A DNA stretch of 44,392 nucleotides. Source: Bacteroidota bacterium (lineage in GTDB: Bacteria > Bacteroidota > Bacteroidia > Bacteroidales > Prolixibacteraceae). How positions within the stretch are numbered: position 1 is the first letter of the stretch; the number at the start of each line of letters is the position of its first letter. This document shows, piece after piece, positions 23,949 to 32,593 of the stretch. Where the stretch lies: positions 23,535 through 67,926 of the forward strand of contig JAHEYT010000047.1 of the NCBI GenBank assembly GCA_023251455.1, in the 5' to 3' direction. The notes under the pieces were generated by a model that was not told the origin of the DNA, made no database searches, and was given only the letters and a program-made list of their open reading frames with translations. Both the position numbers and the translations under genes were made by a program.

Positions 23949-26900
23949 TTAAAGTGTTAAGTTTACTCCTATAGTGTAGAACCGTGGATTTGGTCCACTG
24001 TTTTCAGGATCCCAGAAATTCCATTTTGGTGCCCACCAACCCACGTTGCGGATAGTCGTATACACTTTCAGGTTTTGGATCTGTACGATGTCCAGAATCG
24101 ATTTCGGAACATTATAAGATAAGGAAATATTATCGAGACGGATGAATGAGCGGTCTCTCCACACATCGAATACAGCGCCACCTTCAGCTGAATAAATACG
24201 GGCATAATCGTTATACGGAGTTTCTGGTGTCCAGAATTTCATTTTGTATGAATTCACCCTTTCAGGGAAGCTGTCACGGTTCTTGGCCGAGTTCATAGTT
24301 CCTTTGTGTCCCCAGTAGGAATATAACATAAATGATGCTTCGAAATTTTTGAAGAATGTGAATTCGTGGCGCATATTCCAACGGAAGCGAGGTTCTTTGT
24401 ATCCCAGGAATTGTTTGTCAAGGTCGTTGATTTTATAGTCACCATTCAAATCCTGAAGATGAAAGTCGCCAGGAAATTGACCGAATTTAGCGGCTTCAGT
24501 TTCTTCACCAATTTGCCATACACCTACAATTTTAGGTTGCCAGATAATGTCAATTGATTTTCCGATAAACCAGTTGTTGGTGTAATCGTCGGGTTCTTTC
24601 TGACCGATCACGGCTCCACTGGCATCTTTTACATCCACTTTATCGCCATACAGACTCACAATCTTGTTCCGGTTTAAAGTGAAATTGAAGTTGGCACTCC
24701 ATGAGAAATTTTCACGTTTCATAATTCTGGAATTCAACACAAATTCAATACCGTGGTTATTCACCTGTCCAAGATTGGTAGCTACACTGCTAAATCCAAG
24801 AATATCAGGTAATGCACGGCTTACCAATACGTCTTTTGTATTTGCCACGTAATAATCAATCGATCCGTCAAACATGCCGTTGAGGATAGAATAATCTAAA
24901 CCAAAATTGAACGATTCGGTCTGTTCCCATTTTAGGTTTGGATTAGCCATGCGGTTCACATACAACTGCGTTCCTTCATATACTGTTCCTGAAAGGGTTT
25001 GATAAGGATATTTTCCGGTTGACATATCAGATAAGCCATCATAACGTCCAATGGCACGGTTTCCGTTGCTTCCCCACGAAAAGCGAAGTTTCCCATAGCT
25101 CAGGAAATCGTTTTTTGCAAAAGATTCTTCAGTTATTACCCAACCCAAGGCTGCTGAAGGGAAATAACCGTATGGATTATTTTGTCCGAATGCCGAGAAT
25201 CCGTCACGACGCATGGTCATGGTTAACATGTACCTGTCTTTTAAGGAGTAGAATATTCTACCCATAAGCGCGTTGGCGGTTTCGTACTGGTCGTTACTGG
25301 TAATTTGGAAAGTTGTTCCTGTTCCGGCTTGCATACGGTGAAATCCGAGAGCATCGGTCGGCTGGAAATTTTGAGCCGACTGGTAGCTTTCCCAACTTTG
25401 CAATTTTTCTGCATTAACAAGCAAGGTCACATCAAATTTGTGGATTTGGTTAAAGGTTTGGTTCCATTTGAGCAAGTTGTCAACCTGCCAGCTGTAAGTG
25501 GTGCTGTTCAAACGTTTTGCCTGACCACCGAACAAGGCCCAATCTTCATGTTTGGTAGATTGGTGATTCTGAAATTCATACCATTCAAACCGAGGTGCAA
25601 AATTTATTTGATACGAAATATTGAAAGGCAATTTCACATTTGCATACAATGTCGTGTTCAATGTGTTGTAGAAACGTCTCCTCGATTGGAAAGTCATATC
25701 ATATAAAGGGTGTTTGGCTCCACGTCCAAGGTCATCGACCGGACTGATACGCCATGTAACGCCGTCGTCTTTATAGATTGAACCCCAAGGGGAGTTATTT
25801 ACCCGAAGTCCCCAGTCTGCTTGAATCGTTGGATCAGGATTTGATCCGTCACTGTTCGAACGGTTCATTTTGCTTTCGTCGCGGTTGGCAAACTGAGTGT
25901 TTATTCCTACTGACAACCAGTCGGTTACTTTTGCGTCCAGGTTAACCCTGCTTCTGATTGATTTAAAACCATCGCCTACGATAATACCATCATTGTTATT
26001 ATATCCCAGCGAAAAGTAATAAGTAATCGCATCATTTTTTCCTGATAAGGAAAGGTTGTGGTCTTGCCGGAATCCATTTTTAAAAACCATGTCGGTCCAG
26101 TCAACGCTTTGTCCTGCCTTGTAGTTTTTAATTTCTACCGGAAGAAGTCCGATTCGTGCAAGCCAAATGTCGGTCAGTTCACCGGCGCTTCCATCTCTCC
26201 ATTGGGTTTCGGTAACTCCTGAAGGAAGTTTAGACGGATCGACAAATTTGTATAGTTTTTGATTGGTAGCAGCATTGTAATAGTTCAACGATTGCATTAC
26301 CTTGGTACGCCAGTCCAGAAACTCATAAGGTCCGTAAACTTCTTTGTTTGTTGCCATTTGAGCCATTCCAATACTGGAATTCACATTGATAACTGGTTTT
26401 CCCTGTTTCCCTTTTTTAGTGGTTACCAGAATTACTCCGTTAGCCGACCGAGCTCCGTAAACCGCAGTTGATGAGGCATCTTTCAGAACGTCGATAGCTT
26501 CGATGTCGTTGGGGTTGATATCTTCCAATCCACCCTGATAAATCACACCATCAAGAACGATCAGTGGATCTGAACCTGCTGTTAAAGTGTTGTCACCCCT
26601 AACTTCCATATTGCCTCCACCCTTTGCATTGGTTGAGAAACCAACCTGGAGACCGGCAATATTTCCGCGCAAAATATCCTGCAAAACCTGAGGTTTTTCA
26701 TTTTCAACCTGCGATGATTTTACCGATGAAACAGAACCGGTAAGGTCACTTTTTTTCATGGTGCCATAACCAACAGCTACAACTTCTTCCAAACCAATGG
26801 ATTCTTCTTCCATGGTCACGTCGATGACAGATTTGTTGTTTACTTCAATTTCCTGGGTTTTTAGTCCAACGAATGAAAACGATAAGACCGAAGTTCCGCC

Positions 26901-27422
26901 AGGAGTATCCAACGTGTAATTTCCATTTGCATCAGTAATTGTACCAATGGTCTTTCCTTTTACCGCAACTGTTACTCCGGGAATGGCTTCGCCACTCTGA
27001 GTTTTTACATTACCTTTTACACTGAATTTTTGTTGCTGAAGGAACATATTTCCATCGTGCTCCATGTCGTTGGAAATAACGATGTAACGGTCGACGATTT
27101 TATATTTCAACTCGGTGTCGGCCAAAACCTGATCCAAGATTTTATCAATTGTCTGGTCTTTTACATCCAGACTAACTTTTTTGGAAATATTTACCGCATC
27201 ATTTTTAAAGAAGAAATAAAACTCACTTACATCTTCAACTTTAGTGAAGAAATCGGTGATAGATGCATTTTCAACCCGAAGGTTTAGTTTGGTGTTCTGT
27301 GAGTAACTTGCTGCGCTCACCGACATTAAGCCAACCAAAACGAAAAAGATCGTTAGTTTCATGTAGCGAATTAGTTTTTGCCGGTTTATTAGCAAACCGG
27401 TAGGGTTACACTTTTTTTTCAT
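23949..27422 (-). CDS. SusC/RagA-family TonB-linked outer membrane transporter with STN domain
   Basis: A 1157-residue TonB-dependent transporter. After a membrane signal (about 20-43) comes an STN domain (about 55-115), which receives or passes the signal to the FecR anti-sigma factor. Next are a carboxypeptidase-like beta-sandwich (about 133-215, VKGNVKTQSGEAIPGVTVAVKG), the SusC signature and plug (about 225-345, VVAVGYGTMKKSDLTGSVSSV to DVLKDASSTAVYGARSANGVILVTTKKG), and a large beta-barrel ending in a typical terminal strand. With the sigma factor and fecR upstream, it is a signalling transporter. A palindrome (CCGGTTT/AAACCGG, 27381-27400) lies in the first codons, and a candidate antisense RNA faces its leader. 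Confidence 0.96.
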   Translation of the reverse strand: MKKKCNPTGLLINRQKLIRYMKLTIFFVLVGLMSVSAASYSQNTKLNLRVENASITDFFTKVEDVSEFYFFFKNDAVNISKKVSLDVKDQTIDKILDQVLADTELKYKIVDRYIVISNDMEHDGNMFLQQQKFSVKGNVKTQSGEAIPGVTVAVKGKTIGTITDANGNYTLDTPGGTSVLSFSFVGLKTQEIEVNNKSVIDVTMEEESIGLEEVVAVGYGTMKKSDLTGSVSSVKSSQVENEKPQVLQDILRGNIAGLQVGFSTNAKGGGNMEVRGDNTLTAGSDPLIVLDGVIYQGGLEDINPNDIEAIDVLKDASSTAVYGARSANGVILVTTKKGKQGKPVINVNSSIGMAQMATNKEVYGPYEFLDWRTKVMQSLNYYNAATNQKLYKFVDPSKLPSGVTETQWRDGSAGELTDIWLARIGLLPVEIKNYKAGQSVDWTDMVFKNGFRQDHNLSLSGKNDAITYYFSLGYNNNDGIIVGDGFKSIRSRVNLDAKVTDWLSVGINTQFANRDESKMNRSNSDGSNPDPTIQADWGLRVNNSPWGSIYKDDGVTWRISPVDDLGRGAKHPLYDMTFQSRRRFYNTLNTTLYANVKLPFNISYQINFAPRFEWYEFQNHQSTKHEDWALFGGQAKRLNSTTYSWQVDNLLKWNQTFNQIHKFDVTLLVNAEKLQSWESYQSAQNFQPTDALGFHRMQAGTGTTFQITSNDQYETANALMGRIFYSLKDRYMLTMTMRRDGFSAFGQNNPYGYFPSAALGWVITEESFAKNDFLSYGKLRFSWGSNGNRAIGRYDGLSDMSTGKYPYQTLSGTVYEGTQLYVNRMANPNLKWEQTESFNFGLDYSILNGMFDGSIDYYVANTKDVLVSRALPDILGFSSVATNLGQVNNHGIEFVLNSRIMKRENFSWSANFNFTLNRNKIVSLYGDKVDVKDASGAVIGQKEPDDYTNNWFIGKSIDIIWQPKIVGVWQIGEETEAAKFGQFPGDFHLQDLNGDYKINDLDKQFLGYKEPRFRWNMRHEFTFFKNFEASFMLYSYWGHKGTMNSAKNRDSFPERVNSYKMKFWTPETPYNDYARIYSAEGGAVFDVWRDRSFIRLDNISLSYNVPKSILDIVQIQNLKVYTTIRNVGWWAPKWNFWDPENSGPNPRFYTIGVNLTL

Positions 27423-27521
27423 AGATTTGAAATGTTTAAGTTAATTACTGAATGTCTTATTGGAGTAAGACATGATTTAATCCGAAGACAGGCAGGATGT
27501 TGGAGCATCCTGCTTTTTTTT
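27422..27521 (+). ncRNA. Candidate antisense small RNA opposite the susC leader
   Basis: On the plus strand TAGATTTG (27422-27429) is an exact TANNTTTG -7 element, so an RNA could begin near 27436. It would contain hairpin 1 (ATGTCTTA 27452-27459, loop TTGGAG, TAAGACAT 27466-27473) and hairpin 2 (GCAGGATG 27492-27499, loop TTGGAG, CATCCTGC 27506-27513). Eight T (27514-27521) follow, a complete rho-independent terminator. No plus-strand gene needs that terminator. Both loops are identical, and UUGG fits the YUNR loop motif of antisense RNAs. Bacteroides PUL loci carry antisense RNAs of this kind at this position (DonS of B. fragilis). A clear -33 box was not found. Confidence 0.55.
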
Positions 27522-27531
27522 CATTGTTACC

Positions 27532-28545
27532 TCATTTATTGTTGTTTTTAAGTGAATACAATATAACCTCATTCTTTTCATTAGGTTTAACTTTTATATC
27601 GAATCGGATTGGAGCCGATAGGGTAATTATTTCAAGTACCTGACTTAATGGTTTATTCTTCAGGATGGTTCCGGTAAATTTCATATGGCTAACGTTCTGA
27701 TCGTTAAAATGAATTTCAACATTAAACCAGCGTTCCAGCCGTTCCGAAATGTATTCCAGTGTACGATCTTTAAAGATCATCTTCCCATCTCTCCAGGCTT
27801 CGTAGGGCATAATATCAACTTCTCTCTTCAGTTTGACACCTGTTGCCTTTTCATATACCAGCTGCTGTCCGGGTAAAAGCTTTGCCAGCCGCTCCCCGTC
27901 TATTTCTTTTATCCCTACTTGCCCTTCGATGAGTGTGATTTCAGAGTTTTTTTCAGAAGCATACGCACTAACATTAAAAGAAGTTCCCATCACTTTTATG
28001 GATAATTCTTTGGTATTTACAAAAAATGGATGAAGCTGATCTTTGGTAACATGAAAAAATGCTTCTCCTTCCATCGAAAGAATACGGTGCTTTGCGCTGA
28101 AACTCACGGGTACTTTAATTCGAGTACCCGAGTTCAGCCAAACATGTGTTCCGTCGGATAATTTAAATTCCGAAATCTGACCCTCTGGAGCGAAAAATTC
28201 GTTCGTTAATTCATTTTCAGCCGACGAAGGGAAAATGTACCTGATTTCAGACGCAGAAAAACCAATGAAAAGAGCAGCAATCAGAATGGCCGCATATTTA
28301 AGGTAATTTCTGAATGATATTGGTTTAGTTGGTATAGGTTCTTGATTAATTTGACGGGATAGCTGCATAAAATCGTCTTCGATTTGTAAGATATGCTTTC
28401 CTCCGGCTGCAAATGCGTGGATGTTTTTTAATCGGATAAATTCATGTTTATTAGCTTCATCAGCATTAATCCAGGTTCTGACATCCTTCGCCTCTTGCTC
28501 ATCCAGATTCCCTGTTATGAATTTTATGACTTGTTCCTGATCCAT
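27532..28545 (-). CDS. FecR-family anti-sigma factor
   Basis: A 337-residue inner membrane protein that holds the ECF sigma factor until the SusC STN domain signals. It has a cytoplasmic sigma-binding part (1-80, with EQVIKFITGNLDEQEAKDVRTWINADEAN), one membrane helix (about 84-105, YLKYAAILIAALFIGFSAS), the periplasmic FecR domain (about 120-230, SDGTHVWLNSGTRIKVPVSF, EGEAFFHVTKD, VMGTSFNVSAYASE, LIEGQVGI), and a C-terminal DUF4974/STN-like part (FKDRTLEYISERLERWFNVEI). It sits between the sigma factor gene and susC, as usual. The spacing to susC (109 bases) holds the antisense RNA candidate. Confidence 0.94.
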   Translation of the reverse strand: MDQEQVIKFITGNLDEQEAKDVRTWINADEANKHEFIRLKNIHAFAAGGKHILQIEDDFMQLSRQINQEPIPTKPISFRNYLKYAAILIAALFIGFSASEIRYIFPSSAENELTNEFFAPEGQISEFKLSDGTHVWLNSGTRIKVPVSFSAKHRILSMEGEAFFHVTKDQLHPFFVNTKELSIKVMGTSFNVSAYASEKNSEITLIEGQVGIKEIDGERLAKLLPGQQLVYEKATGVKLKREVDIMPYEAWRDGKMIFKDRTLEYISERLERWFNVEIHFNDQNVSHMKFTGTILKNKPLSQVLEIITLSAPIRFDIKVKPNEKNEVILYSLKNNNK

Positions 28546-28658
28546 TTATTGGGTTTGTATGTGCTTATTACGCCCGACCACATCGAAACCCTATATCGAA
28601 ATCAAAAAAAGATTTTAAAATTATGGTTTTGGACAAAACTGGTTAAAAAAGGAAAGAT

Positions 28659-29270
28659 CTAAAACCGGGTATTGAATAGCAGAAAGAAAACCAATTCAGG
28701 TAAATATTCTTTGGTGTTTTCGCGAAGTTTGGTGATAGCCCGGGTAATGTTGGCTTCAACGGCCTTGACTGAGATATTTAGCTTCTCAGCAATTTCCTTG
28801 TTTTTCATTTCTTCGTAGCGGCTCATTAAAAAAACTTCGCGGCATCTTTCAGGCAGTGAATCGATGGTATCCTGAATCAATTTCTCCAATCTGGAAAAGT
28901 CAATCTTTTCCAGATTTAATTCCTCTAGCGCTTCATAGTTGAGCTGGAGATCTTCACTGTTCCGTATTGATTTTTCGAAATAGGCATTTTCTACCCGGAT
29001 ATGGCGGATGTGCGATAAGCAGGCGTTCCGTGTAGCCATGTAGAGGTACGATTTCAGGTTCGAATCCGGATCAACCAATTCGTGTTTTTCCCATAATCGC
29101 ATAAATATATTCTGAACAATATTTCGCGCTGATTCAAGGTCGGAAATGTATTCGTCGGCAAAATGAACCAATGGCTCATACCAAAACTTAAAAACCGATT
29201 CAAAAGCTTTTGAATCGCCTTCCTTTAACCGTTCAAGTATTTTTCTTTCAATTAAGTTGGCCGTTGGCAT
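28659..29270 (-). CDS. ECF RNA polymerase sigma factor (Bacteroidota type)
   Basis: A 203-residue extracytoplasmic-function sigma factor. Region 2 covers about 14-80 (FESVFKFWYEPLVHFADEYISDLESARNIVQNIFMRLWEKHE, then LYMATRNACLSHIRH). Region 4 covers about 130-185 (IDSLPERCREVFLMSRYEEMKNKEIAEKLNISVKAVEANITRAITKLRE). A short hydrophobic tail (LVFFLLFNTRF) is common in this Bacteroidota expansion family. It should drive the susC-susD genes when released by the FecR protein encoded next to it. It has its own promoter upstream; fecR follows after 113 bases. Confidence 0.95.
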   Translation of the reverse strand: MPTANLIERKILERLKEGDSKAFESVFKFWYEPLVHFADEYISDLESARNIVQNIFMRLWEKHELVDPDSNLKSYLYMATRNACLSHIRHIRVENAYFEKSIRNSEDLQLNYEALEELNLEKIDFSRLEKLIQDTIDSLPERCREVFLMSRYEEMKNKEIAEKLNISVKAVEANITRAITKLRENTKEYLPELVFFLLFNTRF

Positions 29271-29332
29271 AGGTTGAATAATCTGATATTCAGTATTTTT
29301 AAATGCTTGTTTATCTAAAACTATTCTGGGTG

Positions 29333-29364
29333 CATAGATACAAAATTCCCACTCTCAAACCAAA
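29333..29364 (-). promoter_or_regulatory. Promoter of the ECF sigma gene
   Basis: On the minus strand TTTG (29364-29361), a 20-base spacer and TATCTATG (29340-29333, one mismatch to TANNTTTG) are well placed. Transcription would begin about 55 bases before the start codon. Confidence 0.5.
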
Positions 29365-29373
29365 GAATCGCAA

Positions 29374-30045
29374 TCAATCTAATTTCTTTCCTTTAAACCC
29401 GATATAAATTGTAATCGTAGTATAATTTGAAGCATAGAAATTGGAAAGTTTCTGTTTTGTCCATAAGTAGCTTACCGATAATCCAATAATTTTATTTTCA
29501 GTAAGAGCAGATTCAAACAGTCGTGCTTTTATCCCGTAACTTGGATTGTTAAAGAAATCCCGACTTAACACTGAGTATCCTTTGATTCCCGAACTGGGGG
29601 GATTGGTGAAAATGGTAGAATAAGAATAAGTAAGATTATTGTTCCCCAAAACAAGGAATTCGGCTACAGGTCCAATGCTGAAAGCGAGTGTGCTGTTAAT
29701 CCTGAAACGAGCCAACATCGAGGCTTCTCCAAAAAGACTAATAATATGACCAGAATAATAGCCTTGGGCTGCGAGCCCTCCGCTTTCGAGGTTAATTTTC
29801 GAATATTGGAAATTGATTCCGAGTTCTTTCCTCAATGAGATCCAATGATCGTCTCTGGACCAACTTCTAGTAATATTGAACCTTTGATATATGGGAAGTG
29901 GACTGTCATTCCAGTAATTTTGCTGCATTGGAGCCGTTGTTTTGACAATGCCGAATGCCAGGTCGGTTTCACTGATTTTCTGTCCGAAAGTAATAAATGT
30001 GGTTGAACACATTAAAAAGCAAAGTAGAATAGTAAAGTGTTTCAT
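29374..30045 (-). CDS. Putative outer membrane beta-barrel protein, unrecognised
   Basis: A 223-residue exported protein. The ATG at 30045 gives a clean signal peptide (MKHFTILLCFLMCSTTFITFGQ); a GTG twelve codons upstream would spoil it. After the signal the chain alternates polar and hydrophobic residues in short strands with many Tyr, Phe and Ser residues (SKINLESGGLAAQGYYSGHIISLFGEASM, STLAFSIGPVAEFLVLGNN) and ends TTITIYIGFKGKKLD. This is the look of a small porin-like or PorT/OmpW-type barrel. No family is recognised with certainty. It sits upstream of the sigma gene in the same direction but behind that gene's own promoter. Confidence 0.6.
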   Translation of the reverse strand: MKHFTILLCFLMCSTTFITFGQKISETDLAFGIVKTTAPMQQNYWNDSPLPIYQRFNITRSWSRDDHWISLRKELGINFQYSKINLESGGLAAQGYYSGHIISLFGEASMLARFRINSTLAFSIGPVAEFLVLGNNNLTYSYSTIFTNPPSSGIKGYSVLSRDFFNNPSYGIKARLFESALTENKIIGLSVSYLWTKQKLSNFYASNYTTITIYIGFKGKKLD

Positions 30046-30155
30046 GGTAATAGAATGAACAAAGTGAATTGGCGAATTCACCTAAAGGTAACTGATTAGT
30101 ATTCCATAGCACTATCCTTAATCACTTACTTTTAGCTATAGGCTGCTTTATCAAA

Positions 30156-31193
30156 TTATTTCTGATTCTCCAGCAAGTTTCTGAATTCTTTGATTTGAAG
30201 CGGCGAACCCAACACAAACAATTGGTCGCCGCGGCTGAGAGTCAGTGCGGGATCGGGATTGAACACATATTTTGCGCCACTGATTTTAATGCCGATAATG
30301 TTGATCCCCGATTTGTCTTTGGCTTGCAATACCTTTAGCGGTTTGGCTACAAAATGAGTGGCCATGTGGGTACACGAAATTTCTTCGAGACTAACATCGT
30401 CGCTTTTCTGTAGAAGAATGTATTCTAAAAATTCGACCACATCGGGTTGAGTAACCAGTTTAGCCATTCGTTGTCCACCAATGCGTTCGGGCATAATTAC
30501 GTTGGTTGCTCCGGCTCTGCGAAGTTTGGTTATGGATTCAATTTCCGAAGCCCGACTGATGATTTTCAAGGCCGGGTTCATACTTCGTGCCGTAAGAACC
30601 ACAAAAACATTGTCGGCATCGTTTGGCGTAGTGGCAATCAGTGCTTTGGCATGTTCTATCCGAGCCTGTGAAAGTACCTCTTCGCGTGTGGCATCACCGC
30701 GGATGTACAACAGATTGTCATCTTCGCAAATGCGGCCTATCACATTTTCGCGTTTGTCAATAACCACAAAATCAACGCCATAATCGCGTAATTCCATGGC
30801 AGCCTGCTCTCCGTTTCGTCCATAACCAATTATGATGGTATGGTCTTTCAGTTTCATGATTTTTTTATCCACGCGGTATGTTTTTAAGTAATTTTTCAAT
30901 TCACCATCGAAAATAAACCGGGCCAGATTCGATCCTACCCAGGCTAAACTTCCCAGACTGAACATGATCAGCCCCGAAGTGAAAAGCTTTCCCACATCCG
31001 AAAGCGGATGAATCATTCCAAATCCAACAGTTGAGATGGTAATGATGGTCATAAAGAAAGCATCTATCAGCGGATACTGCTCATAGCCCCAATAAAACAC
31101 TGTGCCAATTGAAAGAAGTAATACAAGCAATATTACACCAGTTCGGATGGTCTGATTGGAAACTGCCTGAAATTTATTGTATGGTTGGCTCAT
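30156..31193 (-). CDS. Potassium channel with RCK (TrkA-N/TrkA-C) domains
   Basis: A 345-residue inner membrane channel subunit. Two membrane helices (about 17-37 and 74-95) flank a pore loop with the filter TVGFG (residues 55-59), the sequence expected for a K+ channel with G-F in place of G-Y. The cytoplasmic part has a TrkA-N Rossmann domain (about 113-235, HTIIIGYGRNGEQAAMEL and FVVIDKRE) and a TrkA-C domain (about 255-345, GINIIGIKISGAKYVFNPDPALTLSRGDQLFVLGS). The domain layout matches MthK/Kch-like channels gated by ligand binding to RCK. It follows the DUF2851 gene with one base between, so the two are probably co-translated. Confidence 0.92.
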   Translation of the reverse strand: MSQPYNKFQAVSNQTIRTGVILLVLLLSIGTVFYWGYEQYPLIDAFFMTIITISTVGFGMIHPLSDVGKLFTSGLIMFSLGSLAWVGSNLARFIFDGELKNYLKTYRVDKKIMKLKDHTIIIGYGRNGEQAAMELRDYGVDFVVIDKRENVIGRICEDDNLLYIRGDATREEVLSQARIEHAKALIATTPNDADNVFVVLTARSMNPALKIISRASEIESITKLRRAGATNVIMPERIGGQRMAKLVTQPDVVEFLEYILLQKSDDVSLEEISCTHMATHFVAKPLKVLQAKDKSGINIIGIKISGAKYVFNPDPALTLSRGDQLFVLGSPLQIKEFRNLLENQK

Positions 31194-31194
31194 T

Positions 31195-32475
31195 TTATGA
31201 ATGATTGTCTGAAGTTATAATCTTCGCTCCCAATTGGCAATGTAAACATTTTTTGTTTTCGCAGTAGCTGTTTTTTAACTGAATCAAAGCCTGAGTTTCG
31301 AATGCCGACCGACTGTCGATTCCCAATTCGTTCCATTTTCGGATGATTTGGTTCGACTCCGGAGCCAGTTTTTCTAAAAGTTGCAAGGCGCGATCTTTCA
31401 TCCCCTGATCCAAATGTTGGTCGCCGTAAACAAAAAGCAACGGAACAATGGTGTTGATCACCAAATTATTAAAGGCACTTTCTCCCAAAGTTTTTTGCCT
31501 GTTTTCTTCCGAAATTTTATTGAATCGGTAATGGGTATCCCAATATTCTGAGGCCGAAACGTCGAATAATTTCCGCAATTCATCCAGATTCTCGGTTTCC
31601 AGAACTCGTGAGAACAATGCTGTCGAATGATGGATTAGCATCGCTAGCTGGGCAATTCGAATGGTTGGGAAGTTGATGGGGCGCAGTCGCATAAATTTCC
31701 AGATGTGCGATTCCATTCCCGATAATCCGTATTTCTGATACAGGTATGAATACTCTTTCCGGAGCGATAAAAAATAATCGTCGCCCAACAAGGTTTCGTT
31801 GAGCAAACCTGACTGACCAAACAACAAAGCTTCTATTTGAAACAGATCGTTTTTGTGTTTCGAAAGGATATTTAAAGGAAGTGATTTGGCCAATAACTCA
31901 AATGGAAGGGCATTGGTTTTCATCCCGAAGTTACGCGACAGCAACTGGTAAAAAGTTTCGTTCCAGTTGTTTTTGTTTTGCTCAAGTATGCCCAGGATGT
32001 CGTTTGTTTTTGATTGAAGCCGTTCGATCATCAGTGAGCTAAACCAAAACCGAAGAATGAACGGATCAACTTCCGGGAGTTTCTCCTCGCATGCAATCCA
32101 TCGTTCCGATTTTAAAAGTTGTTCGAAATTTTCCAGGATTACTGCCGGATAGCTGATTTCGAGAGTTGGAAGTTCATGGTTTTTTACATGGACAGGCTTG
32201 TCGTGCAGTTCAACAACATGCAGGATAACATTGTCATACGCTGCGTCGGCATCATGCTTGTGTTGATACCAGTGCGATGATTTCTGATGAATCTCGATAT
32301 TCCCGGCCCAAACGGTTTCTCCAATCCTGATCCGGGCATTGAAAAAATCAGGACCCGAATCGGAGTTCTGTCTTCCGGTCGAAATTATCTCAATCGGTTT
32401 CCCATCAACGGTTTTCAGGTCTGTTCGGTGGAACAAGCCGTGTTCCCAAATAAATTGCAAAAACTCTTCTTTCAT
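31195..32475 (-). CDS. DUF2851 family protein
   Basis: A 426-residue cytoplasmic protein. The N-terminus MKEEFLQFIWEHGLFHRTDLKT and the stretch STGRQNSDSGPDFFNARIRIGETVWAGNIEIHQKSSHWYQHKHDADAAYDNVILHVV are characteristic of DUF2851. The conserved Asp/Glu/Lys pattern there (GPDFFNA...GNIEIHQKSSHW) resembles a PD-(D/E)XK nuclease-like core, an inference only. The C-terminus has a Cys cluster (YCENKKCLHCQLG). Function is unknown. It is immediately followed by the K+ channel gene. No membrane segments are seen. Confidence 0.82.
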   Translation of the reverse strand: MKEEFLQFIWEHGLFHRTDLKTVDGKPIEIISTGRQNSDSGPDFFNARIRIGETVWAGNIEIHQKSSHWYQHKHDADAAYDNVILHVVELHDKPVHVKNHELPTLEISYPAVILENFEQLLKSERWIACEEKLPEVDPFILRFWFSSLMIERLQSKTNDILGILEQNKNNWNETFYQLLSRNFGMKTNALPFELLAKSLPLNILSKHKNDLFQIEALLFGQSGLLNETLLGDDYFLSLRKEYSYLYQKYGLSGMESHIWKFMRLRPINFPTIRIAQLAMLIHHSTALFSRVLETENLDELRKLFDVSASEYWDTHYRFNKISEENRQKTLGESAFNNLVINTIVPLLFVYGDQHLDQGMKDRALQLLEKLAPESNQIIRKWNELGIDSRSAFETQALIQLKNSYCENKKCLHCQLGAKIITSDNHS

Positions 32476-32593
32476 TCGTTTGGTTTGTGGAGATCCGGAT
32501 AATGTTCACTGATTGATCTCAATAAATTTAACAAAACGAATTCAGAATACCTTCATCTCAAGCCCGTTTTTTAATTACCTCCCAGCAGACCTG

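Noticed and set aside
27492..27521. Considered as an ordinary terminator of fecR
   Set aside because: The T run is on the plus strand, the wrong side for the leftward fecR gene, so it cannot end that transcript in the usual way; kept as part of the antisense RNA candidate.
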